A DNA stretch of 64,000 bases from Candidatus Nitrosocosmicus arcticus (GTDB lineage: Archaea > Thermoproteota > Nitrososphaeria > Nitrososphaerales > Nitrososphaeraceae), in the NCBI RefSeq assembly GCF_007826885.1, contig NZ_ML675581.1, positions 122,662 to 186,661 of the forward strand. The letters run 5' to 3'. Each line of letters starts with the position of its first letter. Position 1 is the stretch's first letter. A program made the position numbers and the translations under genes. The notes under the pieces were generated by a model. The model was not told the origin of the DNA and did not search any database. It was given only the letters and a program-made list of their open reading frames with translations. Below, in pieces: positions 46,265-54,988 of the stretch.

Positions 46265-46653
46265 TCAAAATCTAATGGCTTCTAGAATTTTTGCTGTATC
46301 AGTAAATTGTCTAAACTGTAATATTTTGTTATCCTGTAATTTATACACATGACAAAAAGGGACAGTAAAACTCTTGTTTGATTTTGACACGCCTTGATAT
46401 AGACCAAAAACAATGAGACTGTCATCACCAGTCTCAAGAAACTCGGTCAGATGCGCATGGAATTCGTTAAAGTTTGATAGCATTTTAGGAAAGTATTCTT
46501 CAAAAACCGATTTAGTCCAACGTGTCTTCTACCATTTGGCATTCCATTCATGGTGATCCATTCTACCTCGTCTTGACAAAAGTTGTGTGGTTCTTGATTT
46601 TTATTTCTGAATGAGTCGTAGAATTTCTTAAGTAATTCTATGTTAGTCTGCAT
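46265..46653 (-). pseudogene. SnoaL/NTF2-like gene with one frameshift
   Basis: The N-terminal part from ATG 46653 reads MQTNIELLKKFYDSFRNKNQ and EVEWITMNGMPNGRRHVGLN. A shift near 46480-46500 leads into MLSNFNEFHAHLTEFLETGD and SLIVFGLYQGVSKSNKSFTV, ending HVYKLQDNKILQFRQFTDTA. Together this is a full SnoaL-like polyketide-cyclase-type fold. A single shift could be a sequencing error. Another broken member lies at 47365-47754. Confidence 0.7.
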
Positions 46654-47035
46654 GACTATCTTTTCAAGTTCCCGGTAATAATTGATCATATGGGTTATCC
46701 TGGAACGGATATATCGAGAACATCTGGAGAAGATAACAGAAGTCAGATAATACTATATCAAATGATTTCATCTGCACCGTAATAAACATTAGATTATGTA
46801 ATCAACCCATCCTGAAATTCAAATTTCTCGAGAACAGGAGATGGTTAATTGAGGGACAAGAATTAAGATCCAATAGAAATGTCAATGGTGAGGTGTTATG
46901 GAATAAGGTCCAATCGAGTATGCCGATGGTAATAGGGTGAATTTAGATACGATTTAAATAGAGAGTGCTTATATCATCAAAAAGATCTGCGTAATAAATA
47001 TTCAATATTGTAAACAAAGATGATATTGAAGAAAA
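46654..47035. other. Intergenic region, no gene seen
   Basis: A 380-bp gap upstream of the SnoaL-like gene and downstream of the C2H2 peptide. Nothing beyond short random ORFs. Confidence 0.4.
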
Positions 47036-47161
47036 CTAGAGTAATTGATGGGCACTCCTACCATGCTCTTTTAATTCTTGACGTGAACCAAATGTTTGGT
47101 CACATTTATCGCAAGGGAACGATGCTTTAACATTCGTTGAATTCTCATCTGAATTTTTCAC
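47036..47161 (-). CDS. 41-residue classical C2H2 zinc-finger protein
   Basis: From GTG 47161: KNSDENSTNVKASFPCDKCD, then QTFGSRQELKEHGRSAHQLL and stop. The pattern C-x2-C-x12-H-x4-H with Phe and Leu in the conserved core positions is a complete C2H2 finger after a polar N-terminus. Such single-finger proteins occur in archaea and bind DNA or partners. The frame also stays open about 16 codons upstream without ATG, so the start is uncertain. Confidence 0.55.
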   Translation of the reverse strand: MKNSDENSTNVKASFPCDKCDQTFGSRQELKEHGRSAHQLL

Positions 47162-47364
47162 ACCCTCGACCTCATAATTATTTATAGCATATAATAGTCT
47201 ACAAATTATTTAAGGATCCAAAATTTAGAGTTACTAATTGATTGTTATACTAGTGACAATTTTGATTATTAATATATTATATTTAATACACATATAGTTT
47301 AGAATCATGTATATCCGCAAGAAGCATTTTCGATGAAAAAAAGAGAAGAAATACTTTCTCCAAT

Positions 47365-47754
47365 TTGATACTGGAATTAAACAAACACAAGACAGATAGC
47401 ATCTTATCAATGGTTTCTGAAAACCTTGAAGTCAACCTAGTAGGACATGGAATTTGGCACGGAAAAGAAGAATCGAGTAAATTTTTATCGAATTTGTTTC
47501 AAGGCTTTGCTGATTTGTTTATAACCCCGATTACTATTTTATTGATGATAGCACCCATAATCTTATTATCTCTGAGGTCGAAGTAGAAGGTCATCAATTG
47601 GGATGGTGGAATGGAAATCCTTCCAGTGGTAAAAAGTTTTCAACAAGGGGGAGTAATTTCTATAAAATTTGATAAGGTGAACAAAATAAAAAGAATTGGA
47701 GTATACCTTAACTTTGCATCGATATACAAGCAATTGGAAATATTAAAATTTTAA
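47365..47754 (+). pseudogene. SnoaL/NTF2-like gene with frameshifts
   Basis: SENLEVNLVGHGIWHGKEES and FLSNLFQGFADLF lie in one frame, FIDDSTHNLIISEVEVEGHQ and LGWWNGNPSSGKKFSTRGSN in the next, then FDKVNKIKRIGVYLNFASIY in a third. This is a near-complete SnoaL-like fold with two frameshifts and is therefore decayed. Confidence 0.7.
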
Positions 47755-47982
47755 ATTGCTATGAAGAGTACAAGACTTTTTTATACAATTAATTTATTGC
47801 ACTATTACTGTTCCATTAATTAAATTTGTTGATCCTTTATCCATCTTATTCTAATTATCTTAAATAATTTAAAAGATGAAATGATTCAACTTGGCCTGCG
47901 AGATTCTTAGAATATATAGTTCGGCCCCCTCAATATGGCAAAGTCCTTTCAGATATATCTGGTTTTTCTACTACTATTGTTT

Positions 47983-48339
47983 TTACATTTTCCTAATTTT
48001 ATTAATCAAATCAAATACATCGCATTCAACTTCTGTTGTTATATATAACAAATGATCATTGTCCAATGGCATTGTAATTCTTTTTATCTTCTCGTATTCG
48101 GCCAATACGTACTTTCCATTACCTATTTTTGGTGCCAGTTTACTTCTTGTCTTCCATGCGTTAATCGCTAACTGAAGAGACTCCTGACTTTCTTCCTTTG
48201 ACAACAAATTGGTAGCTCCGGGTTGATGTTCTGAAAATACTATGCTTTCATTTCTGGTATCAAATATTGTTACAAATCGTATTGATGATTCTCGGTTCAA
48301 GACACTTCTTCCTATATTTCCGTATTTTCCGAACCCCAT
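47983..48339 (-). CDS. Conserved thaumarchaeal protein (DUF6659-like)
   Basis: The 118-residue protein has SSIRFVTIFDTRNESIVFSE, LLSKEESQESLQLAINAWKT and GNGKYVLAEYEKIKRITMPL with HLLYITTEVECDVF. From memory this matches a thaumarchaeal family (DUF6659) with a roadblock-like or profilin-like alpha/beta fold. The N-terminus looks shorter than usual members. Function unknown; no operon partner. Confidence 0.6.
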   Translation of the reverse strand: MGFGKYGNIGRSVLNRESSIRFVTIFDTRNESIVFSEHQPGATNLLSKEESQESLQLAINAWKTRSKLAPKIGNGKYVLAEYEKIKRITMPLDNDHLLYITTEVECDVFDLINKIRKM

Positions 48340-48521
48340 ACCATTAATAACAAAGTACGTTGTTATAAATATTCGATTAACATGTTACAAATGGATACCA
48401 TGATACCAATTGTATTATTTTGTGGAGTTTGGATAGTTGTGAACCAAGACTACATCATGGTTGAATATATCTTTCTTTTGAAATTTCAACATCTGAAACA
48501 AATGAATAGAAAGTACTTTCT

Positions 48522-48785
48522 GGCTTAAAGCGAATAGAATTGTACATTAGTCCAGAACAAGCAAATGATGTGTTACAAATATTTGAGGAGTCGAAACTTG
48601 ATGCGACTCTGTACAATTTACATGGGCTGGGAAAATCAAGACAGATAGTGGGAGCAAGAAAGTCTTGTGACCAAAGTCAGACATAGGCTTCAGATCGAAA
48701 GACCATAATCACAATAGCCGATGCGGAAGTGTTAGAGAATCTTGTTAAAAAGATAAAAGGCCTTAATGATAAGAATCTCATTTAA
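48522..48785 (+). pseudogene. PII (GlnB)-like protein with internal stop
   Basis: The frame reads GLKRIELYISPEQANDVLQI, FEESKLDATLYNLHGLGKSR, QIVGARKSCDQSQT, an in-frame TAG, then ASDRKTIITIADAEVLENLV and KKIKGLNDKNLI to TAA. The KRIELYISP opening, the G-x-G-K turn and the second beta-strand KTIITIADAE fit the ferredoxin-like PII fold, a family abundant in these archaea. No start codon is present. A type-A hairpin element begins 6 bp after the stop. Confidence 0.55.
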
Positions 48786-48791
48786 AGACAA

Positions 48792-48834
48792 TGGGCCCGG
48801 TGGGTTTAGTAACAGATATAATACGAGTCTAAAA
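48792..48834 (+). repeat. Dispersed hairpin element, type A
   Basis: TGGGCCCGGTGGG, then TTTAGTAACAGATATAATAC and GAGTCTAAA. The outer TTTAG / CTAAA is perfect. It directly follows the stop of the decayed PII-like gene. Confidence 0.75.
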
Positions 48835-48947
48835 CTTCGTCCATCTTTAAGAAAAATTATCCTTGTATGACTGTATCAAGGGAAGTTTAGATCTTTGTAT
48901 ATTCTACGAATCTATTACAAATCCTATAATCTAATGTTTCCTCCTTC

Positions 48948-49044
48948 ATATCTAAAACTATTTTTGTTCGGTTCAAATTGACTTCTAAAATAAAATATTT
49001 ATTAAACCATATCTTTTTCTGTCCTGACAACGTAGATATAGAAG
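48948..49044. repeat. Direct repeat copy 2 (about 97 bp)
   Basis: Nearly identical to 42871-42970 over its whole length (starts ATATCTAAAA, ends GATATAGAAG) with a few substitutions and one short gap. A minus-strand ORF passes through it (48887-49150) but is not protein-like outside the repeat. Confidence 0.75.
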
Positions 49045-49389
49045 CCTTAGATAGGGCGGATTGACTACGGCTATTTCGTGAGTTTCCCATCGTATAGAAA
49101 GACCCTAACTTTCTATACGTCCCATTTAGGGAAGATAATACCATGAGCAAAGGGATAACACAACTTAAAAAACATGGAATCGCTAAAAACCATAATTTCT
49201 AAAGTCTCCTGTACTATCTCCCCCGATATGCCTCTTCTATCCTCTACCCCCAAGGCTCATGTTTCAACCTGACTATAGGTTACGCTGAATGAGTAATCTC
49301 ATAAATTATATTATTTTATATAATGACTAGGAATTCTTTGTAATTCTATGATTACAGTATATTTAATAAATTTATTTATTACGTAAATA
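49045..49389. other. Intergenic region upstream of decayed RHH gene
   Basis: No gene seen. It leads into an A+T-rich regulatory stretch with TGTAAT motifs (49330-49410). Confidence 0.35.
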
Positions 49390-49402
49390 ATTACTTTGTA
49401 AT
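49390..49402. promoter_or_regulatory. ATTAC-TTTG-type palindrome, probable operator
   Basis: ATTACTTTGTAAT is a palindrome with half-site ATTAC. The same motif appears three times in front of the RHH gene and its divergent neighbour (50711-50819). Here it precedes the decayed RHH paralogue at 49452, so it is probably the same autoregulatory site. Confidence 0.6.
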
Positions 49403-49451
49403 TATGTAATGTACTCTGGGATAATCTCAATAAATTGTGGAGAACATAAAG

Positions 49452-49813
49452 TTGACCGAAGAACAACAACAAAAACCATCTACTGAAGGTGTCACATTTC
49501 GAGTGCCTTCTGTTCTGTTGGATCAGTTCCACAAGAAATACAAAAATAAGCGAGTCTTAACACGTTGGTAAATCAGACATTTAAAGAGCACACAACCCCA
49601 TTCATTTGCCACTCAAGCCCGATTATATTATATTACAACTTCATTTGGAGAACGCTCGTTAATGCATTAGCGGAGGAAGATCTAATCAAGATTGCAGAAA
49701 AGACGGCCAAAAAAGGTTCTCTTTTTAGAATGTTAAAAATTGTGGACTGGATAGAAAAGTACATTGGGTCCAGAGGGACGTTACGCAAAGTTGCACGTAA
49801 TCCTATGAATTAG
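49452..49813 (+). pseudogene. RHH-type (ribbon-helix-helix) protein gene, frameshifted
   Basis: From TTG 49452: TEEQQQKPSTEGVTFRVPSV, LLDQFHKKYKNKRVLTRW and stop. After a shift: NTLVNQTFKEHT, then LAEEDLIKIAEKTAKKGSLF and RMLKIVDWIEKYIGSRGTLR. This is the paralogue of 50051-50650, whose N-terminus SEGITFRIPSDSAFKLRQEA continues SLNTLVNQILREFVEWHNFA. The region after NQTFKEHT is also degraded. Confidence 0.7.
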
Positions 49814-50050
49814 TTAAGAAACAGTTTATGAACATTTCTTTTGTAATATGTAGTTTGTACACTGCATTATTTTTTACAATAAATGAATTTAACTCATCTG
49901 TGGTAATAATTCAAGAATTCTTGTTTTATCAAATTTATACTAAAATATCAAACTGTTTGTAACGAATTAATGCTTTAGAATATGATAACAGCTGACTGTC
50001 AGTATTTGTTAAAAAGCATAATTTAATTTATTTATAATTATCTCTTCTGT

Positions 50051-50650
50051 TCATGGTTGGTCGATTGTAATGATTATGGTATTGTCCGTGGTTTCAAAGT
50101 TTGTTTTTACGTGAAATTTGGCGAATAGGAACCTGTCAATTTCTTTTAGAAGCAACGAATACTTTGCACCCATGTCATGTTGAATTGTAAATTTATGAGC
50201 AGTTATTGCATTTTCATTCATATTTTGGTTTTTCATAGAACTATCATCAGTATTCGAGCTAATTAGATCATATTTATATGGCATGCCGGATACCCTTGCC
50301 CAGTTTTCCTTAAGTTCTAAAATAGTATCAAGAGTGAATTCATCTTCTAGTAATAAAACCAAATCTTTGTATTCCCTTTTAACATAGTCTTCGGCTATTT
50401 GGCTTATTCGCTCTTCTGTTAGTTCATTCAAAATTGCTGAAAATAATGATTTTGATAAATAGCTTAAATCAGAATGTTTGGCGAAATTGTGCCATTCAAC
50501 AAACTCTCTAAGTATTTGGTTTACCAATGTGTTTAGACTTATTTGTTTTTTTTCAGCTTCCTGACGTAGTTTAAATGCGCTATCAGAAGGTATCCTAAAG
50601 GTAATTCCTTCGCTTTTTGTTGGTCTTGTAAACGATGTAACATTGGTCAA
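50051..50650 (-). CDS. Ribbon-helix-helix DNA-binding protein with C-terminal sensor domain
   Basis: About 199 residues from TTG 50650 (MTNVTSFTRPTKSEGITFRI). This start matches the TTG-ACC opening of the paralogue at 49452. Residues about 10-50 form an RHH motif (EGITFRIPSDSAFKLRQEAE with SLNTLVNQILREFVEW). A helical middle and a C-terminal alpha/beta region follow (ALTAHK-type; AKYSLLLKEIDRFLFAKFHV). ATTAC-palindromes in front of both it and the receiver gene suggest it represses both. Confidence 0.65.
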   Translation of the reverse strand: MTNVTSFTRPTKSEGITFRIPSDSAFKLRQEAEKKQISLNTLVNQILREFVEWHNFAKHSDLSYLSKSLFSAILNELTEERISQIAEDYVKREYKDLVLLLEDEFTLDTILELKENWARVSGMPYKYDLISSNTDDSSMKNQNMNENAITAHKFTIQHDMGAKYSLLLKEIDRFLFAKFHVKTNFETTDNTIIITIDQP

Positions 50651-50710
50651 TATATGACATCCACCATTTCTGCAAAATGCTGATAACAACAAAAAAAAAG
50701 GTTTAATTTA

Positions 50711-50819
50711 ATTACATTGTAATTATTTGATGTCATTGTAATTATCTTATTTTAGAATGACTATAATAAAAACCTTGTAATCATAAAATTACTCTTTCTA
50801 AATTAAATTACATGGTAAT
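50711..50819. promoter_or_regulatory. Shared operator region between divergent RHH and receiver genes
   Basis: It contains ATTACATTGTAAT (50711-50723), a half-perfect copy (ATTGTAATTA, about 50735-50744), and ATTACATGGTAAT (50807-50819). A TTGTAAT near 50775 faces a later ATTAC. The site lies between 50650 (minus) and 50863 (plus) and fits an autoregulated divergent promoter. Confidence 0.65.
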
Positions 50820-50862
50820 CTGCGACTTTATAAGAAAAAATCAAATTAGTCTTTTCGGTGAT

Positions 50863-51285
50863 ATGGAATTCAAAATCCTCATAGCAGAAGATAATGTTGA
50901 AACTGCTTTATTGTATAAGATGATTCTAGAACCAAGATCGCATGTTGTTTACACGACATCCGATGGTGAAGAATGCCTGAAAACATTTAAACAGACCCAT
51001 TTTGAGTATTCGACATTGTCGTATGAAAACAAACAACAGTATAATAATTTGGGTGTCAAAGCATTTGACTTGGTTATTTTAGATATCGAGATACCCAAAA
51101 GAAACGGAATTGATGTTGCGAAAGAAATATGCGTAATACGCCCTAACCAAAGAATATTGTTCTTATCTTCAAATATAGACAAATTAGCAAATTCTATTCT
51201 CTATGTGAAAAACAACATTGAAGCAATGGAAAAGCCATCTACAAATGATGAGATTGTAGCTAAAGTAGAACAAAAAGGAAAATAA
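50863..51285 (+). CDS. Stand-alone response-regulator receiver domain
   Basis: About 140 residues from ATG 50863 (MEFKILIAEDNVETALLYKM). Acidic pair E-D in IAEDN, phospho-acceptor Asp in AFDLVILDIEIPKRNGIDVA, Ser/Thr in ILFLSSN and Lys in EAMEKPS complete the receiver site. No output domain. An ATG at 50812 lies inside the operator palindrome, so 50863 is preferred. Its partner kinase is not adjacent; the Cache kinase at 20218 is a distant candidate only. Confidence 0.8.
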   Translation: MEFKILIAEDNVETALLYKMILEPRSHVVYTTSDGEECLKTFKQTHFEYSTLSYENKQQYNNLGVKAFDLVILDIEIPKRNGIDVAKEICVIRPNQRILFLSSNIDKLANSILYVKNNIEAMEKPSTNDEIVAKVEQKGK

Positions 51286-51296
51286 TGGTTTGACTC

Positions 51297-51702
51297 TCAA
51301 TTACCTAAACACCCCGTCCTTCCTCTTCCAGCATTACAATGAACAAGGACTGGTTTTCCATTTTCTATATGATTATTTATATAGTCCGTTGTTTTTACCA
51401 AGACTTCTACGTTTGGCGCATCATGGTCTTCTACTTTTATGTGAAGGTAGTCTACAACTATTTTCTTGTCATAACCCTCAGGTTTCTTAGTTTCAAAATA
51501 TTTTGAAGATAATGATGTTTCTTTTATAGTGACTATACATCTAATACCTTGACGCAATGTCCCTTCGAATTCTCTGAGTTTTTAAGAGTCCAGAGCCAGC
51601 CAGTTTATTAGGAATAACCCAATTAAAATTAGATGGTTTACGTAAAAGTCTTCCATAAAACCATTTGTATCTATCACCATTGAGGGCCACCCCTGAAACC
51701 AA
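51297..51702 (-). pseudogene. Dual-specificity phosphatase-like gene, frameshifted and truncated
   Basis: From TTG 51702: VSGVALNGDRYKWFYGRLLR and KPSNFNWVIPNKLAGSGLLK, a shift, then REFEGTLRQGIRCIVTIKET, VDYLHIKVEDHDAPNVEVLV and the active site GKPVLVHCNAGRGRTG (C-x5-R). It ends four codons later, so the last helices are missing. The active-site loop is still intact, but the gene is broken before it. Confidence 0.75.
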
Positions 51703-51742
51703 TTCCCTCTTCCGCCATTAGTTATAAAATAAACTAAAAATA

Positions 51743-52432
51743 GTGAAGCAAACATTAAAGAAAATAAAAGAAGAGATCAAGGGTCATCCGTCAGTTTTAT
51801 GAACTGGGGAAGGATACCATGTTTATCAACCAATTAAAATGGTTACTAAGCATGGGGAAAAACACCCTTAGAAAATTTTAAAAATTAGAGGATTTCATCC
51901 CATTCGCAAGAAATGACCTTACTACTGAATTTATGATTTTTGCAGAGAAATATCTTACAGAAGGAAAGGGAGACCCAAAACACAATCCTTCTCCTAACTC
52001 ATGTCTGATTAGAATCCCAGAATCCATCAACTCAAAGTATAACGAAAAGGTCAAAATAATCCAAAAATGGGATGTTATTGAATCAATTGCGAATCCTTTA
52101 GTTTTACCATTCTTGGATCATCTCATACAAATTAAAATTGAAATAAAGAGTTGCGGAAGAGGAAACAAAATACTGATTCAATAAAAAATAGCAAGAATAT
52201 AGCATGGATCGACAAATTACTTGAGACTCCCATTCCTGATCCCAGATACTTTTGTTTATGACATATCTTGATACCCTATCTAGTTAACATCAAAGGCTTA
52301 TCAGAAAATGAAGTGATTTCTATACTAACGGAATGGTTGGATAAGTGCAATAAGGTAAACAGAGTCAGTTGGAATATCCACAAAGAATTAAAGAACAACT
52401 AAGATATGATAAAGGTTATCCGCCAATAAGAC
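51743..52432 (+). pseudogene. Archaeal primase/replication protein of a mobile element, decayed
   Basis: GHPSVL, TGA in place of Trp, TGEGYHVYQPIKMVTKHGEK; then IFAEKYLTEGKGDPKHNPSP with SCLIRIPESINSKYNEKVKI; then SIAWIDKLLETPIPDPRYFC and ILIPYLVNIKGLSENEVISI with LTEWLDKCNKVNRVSWNIHK. These are the C-terminal catalytic-domain and PriX-like patterns of archaeal primase-polymerase proteins from integrated plasmids and proviruses (family recalled, not searched). At least three frameshifts or stops divide it. It marks an old integrated element. Confidence 0.7.
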
Positions 52433-52611
52433 AAATTTGATTTCTATATTCACAACACGAAAGCCCAAAAGAAATTATAAGCGTTTTTTAGATTTGTTAT
52501 TGAATCAAAGAAGTATCGAATAATCGTTAAATTTGTATGACAAAAAAATTAATGTGTAATGGATATTCACTTGATCGAAAGATCTTTTAACTTTATCTCA
52601 CTAAATGCTTT

Positions 52612-52728
52612 ATGCAACTTCTATCTAAGGCTGAAGTTCGATTCTTGCTAGGTGTAAAAACTGTATCCAAATCATATAATAAGAATTCATTGGATGTATT
52701 CCATGGTGAATTTTTAAAGTCATTCTAA
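52612..52728 (+). CDS. Tiny conserved-looking ORF, perhaps a gene fragment
   Basis: The 38 residues (MQLLSKAEVRFLLGVKTVSK to LKSF) recall the LSKAEV-x-FLLGKK-x-VSKSY opening of short thaumarchaeal proteins found with mobile-element remnants. It is probably a truncated remnant. Confidence 0.35.
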   Translation: MQLLSKAEVRFLLGVKTVSKSYNKNSLDVFHGEFLKSF

Positions 52729-52781
52729 GATGATAATTCATTTACACAAAGATCAAATAGCAGGCTTTTGGTGGTTATTAA

Positions 52782-52907
52782 TTGACTAGATGCCAATTTT
52801 GTCATAGGGGCTTAAACTCAAACTATATCCGAGTAGGCTCCAAAGAATCCTTTAGAAAGGTAGGACTTTACTGTGTTGCTTGCGATATCTACTATTCACC
52901 TAACTGA
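52782..52907 (+). CDS. Small zinc-ribbon protein
   Basis: The 41-residue ORF from TTG 52782 (TRCQFCHRGLNSNYIRVGSK; ESFRKVGLYCVACDIYYSPN) has two CxxC pairs 25 residues apart, a zinc ribbon. It is the intact relative of the broken copy at 45467. A type-B hairpin element follows after 75 bp. Function unknown; probably DNA- or RNA-binding. Confidence 0.5.
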   Translation: MTRCQFCHRGLNSNYIRVGSKESFRKVGLYCVACDIYYSPN

Positions 52908-52982
52908 CAAAACAGTATACTGTAACGCAAAATGAGTATACTATTCAAAAGAGCCCAAATCAACCTTATTTTCCAAATCAAA

Positions 52983-53016
52983 CGGGCCCGGTGGGCTTCA
53001 GGACGATATCAGTCCT
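52983..53016 (+). repeat. Dispersed hairpin element, type B
   Basis: CGGGCCCGGTGGG, then CTTCAGGACGATATCAGTCC and T. The stem AGGAC / GTCCT is perfect around GATATCA. Confidence 0.75.
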
Positions 53017-53187
53017 TAAGGGTAGGTTCTGACCTGTTTAAAACTTCCTAAATTTATGACCAAGCTTCAAAAAAGTAAGGCTGATGTTTAAGTATTAATT
53101 ATGAAACTATGAATAGGGAATAGCTCAACAAATCTATTTCAAATAGGGGTTAAATACCTTTATTTTAATCATTTTACCAAAGCATCG

Positions 53188-53731
53188 ATGGTAAAAGTCT
53201 GTATTTATTGGTGCTAGTCTCGACGGATTCATTGCAAGAGAGAATGGAGATATAAGTTGGTTAGATGATGCTAACAAGAAAGTTACTCATGGTGAGGATT
53301 TTGGATTCAATAGTTTCTTAGAGTCTGTGGATCAAATAATTATGGGAAGGAAAACTTTTGAGGCGGTTATATCCTTTGACCAATGGCCATACAAAGACAC
53401 TAGATTGATCGTATTGACCTCAAAGAATCTTCAAATCCCTGAGAAATTGAATAAAACTGTAACAGCATCAAACATATCATCCCCTGAACAATTGTTTAAA
53501 GAGTTAGATGGTCAATCTATTAATCACATATATGTAGACGGTGGCATAGCAATTCATGATTTTTTATCAGCAGGATTGGTTGATGAAATCACTGTTACTA
53601 TAGTACCAATACTTATAGGAAAAGGAAAATCATTTAGTGGATTATTGCCAAAGGATTTGTCTTTGCAACATTTAAAAACAATAGTATATGATTTTGGTTT
53701 TGTTCAAAATAAATGTAAGATCAATAAATAA
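53188..53731 (+). pseudogene. Dihydrofolate reductase-like gene, frameshift near the start
   Basis: The protein pattern begins MVK at ATG 53188, then after a one-base shift SVFIGASLDGFIARENGDIS, WLDDANKKVTHGEDFGFNSF and LESVDQIIMGRKTFEAVISF, running intact to the end (IYVDGGIAIHDFLSAGLVDE; VTIVPILIGKGKSFSG). It is the paralogue of 355-912. A single shift four codons in could be a sequencing error, but the second paralogue is also broken there. Confidence 0.7.
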
Positions 53732-53838
53732 GAAAAATAAATAATATTTATATAATTGCGCTAAAATATTCATTATATTGGATCATAATAAGGATTTTTT
53801 CCTAATATGGTTAAATCCTTTGTTGCAATAATATTTAC

Positions 53839-53970
53839 ATGTCAGAAGAGCCTACGAATGATAGAAATGACGATATTCGACAAAATATTAGTCGAGTTAT
53901 AAATAATTCTGAAAACAGTTTAGACGAGGTAGGAGACAAACCTCGATCCTGCTCTCACTATATGCCATAA
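53839..53970 (+). CDS. Small hypothetical ORF
   Basis: The 43-residue ORF (MSEEPTNDRNDDIRQNISRV to CSHYMP) is polar and ends with Cys and His. No family recognised; it may be the remnant of a larger gene. Confidence 0.3.
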   Translation: MSEEPTNDRNDDIRQNISRVINNSENSLDEVGDKPRSCSHYMP

Positions 53971-54097
53971 TTTTTGTTTAAACGTGTATTAAAAGGATAA
54001 AAAGATCTTTAGTTTCAGCTTTACAAAAATAAGTAGGATTTAGTAGAAGTTCATCGATAATTAATATCCTAGTTTATAATTAGTCCTGTTGTAATCG

Positions 54098-54745
54098 ATG
54101 CGCGGTAGTTATCCTAACAGAATAAATATTCCTACAGAAAAATTCCTTCATGACTTGGGGGCTGGTGAACACGGTTGCATATTCTGTTTTTCCAAGGAAG
54201 AAATGTACAATATTCATTTTTCATATGTTAAATCAGGATTAGAAAATAATTGGGGAGTGGTATATGTCGCCGCTACAGGATCTAAGGAGGTAATTAGAAA
54301 AGCAATGCAAAGTCATGGGATTAATACCTTAGCATATGAAAATAATGGACAGGGAGACGGTAGTCTTCTTTTGATGAGTGGGGAAGAATTATACAAGAAT
54401 GCTGAGTACCCCGATACAACCCACTGGAAGAACAGTGTAAGATTTGTTTCAGATATGTTTATTTCCAAAGGTAAAAAGGGTGTTCGAGTTGCAGCAGATC
54501 TCTCTTCATATTTTCTCTCAAAAGGTCTGATTCATCAATGGCATAAGTTAGAATATATTCTTGAAAAAAAACTTTCTTTACCCGTATCAGTTCTTTGTGC
54601 ATACGATTCGGCTAGTCCGGAGTTAGTGGAAACTGATGTCCTCAAACATTATGATAGATTAACCGATACAAATAAAGAGTTAATCAATTCCCATAGTTTC
54701 GCAATATACGCAGCAGGAAATAAGAGTATTATTTTTAGGGTTTAA
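54098..54745 (+). CDS. MEDS-domain sensory protein
   Basis: The 215-residue protein has GAGEHGCIFCFSKEEMYNIH, YVKSGLENNWGVVYVAATGS, KKGVRVAADLSSYFLSKGLI and YILEKKLSLPVSVLCAYDSA. This is the MEDS (methanogen/methylotroph DcmR sensory) domain, a RecA-like degenerate ATPase fold used for sensing or signal transfer. The Walker motifs are degenerate. It stands alone; the related gene at 41635-42184 is decayed. Confidence 0.75.
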   Translation: MRGSYPNRINIPTEKFLHDLGAGEHGCIFCFSKEEMYNIHFSYVKSGLENNWGVVYVAATGSKEVIRKAMQSHGINTLAYENNGQGDGSLLLMSGEELYKNAEYPDTTHWKNSVRFVSDMFISKGKKGVRVAADLSSYFLSKGLIHQWHKLEYILEKKLSLPVSVLCAYDSASPELVETDVLKHYDRLTDTNKELINSHSFAIYAAGNKSIIFRV

Positions 54746-54844
54746 ACCATTATTGATATTATTAAAAGGATTGTTCAAAAATAAAATGATCTAGTTGTAG
54801 GCTTTGGGTTCCTTAAGGAAGGATCTATGTATCTTTTACTCTAT

Positions 54845-54988
54845 ATTAGATGAAGACGATGTTTCTACTGAATTGATAGAATAAAAATTTTAGAAATTCC
54901 GGATAGAAAAACAAAGTCTTTGGTATATACCATGGCTTCTTCAGGAATAAGAAATAGTAGAATGTTAGTAAAAGAACTAACTAGTTAG
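54845..54988 (+). pseudogene. Tyrosine integrase fragment (N-terminal part of catalytic domain)
   Basis: LDEDDVSTELIE, stops, then ILEIPDRKTKSLVYTMASSG and IRNSRMLVKELTS. The TMASSGIR piece matches the first catalytic Arg region (T-x-A-S-S-G-x-R-x-G) of archaeal tyrosine recombinases. It ends after the Arg. Two related C-terminal fragments lie at 61433 and 61949. Confidence 0.55.

Noticed and set aside
48887..49150. 87-codon minus-strand ORF over the direct repeat.
   Set aside because: The other repeat copy does not keep the frame in context, and the ORF has no recognisable protein features.
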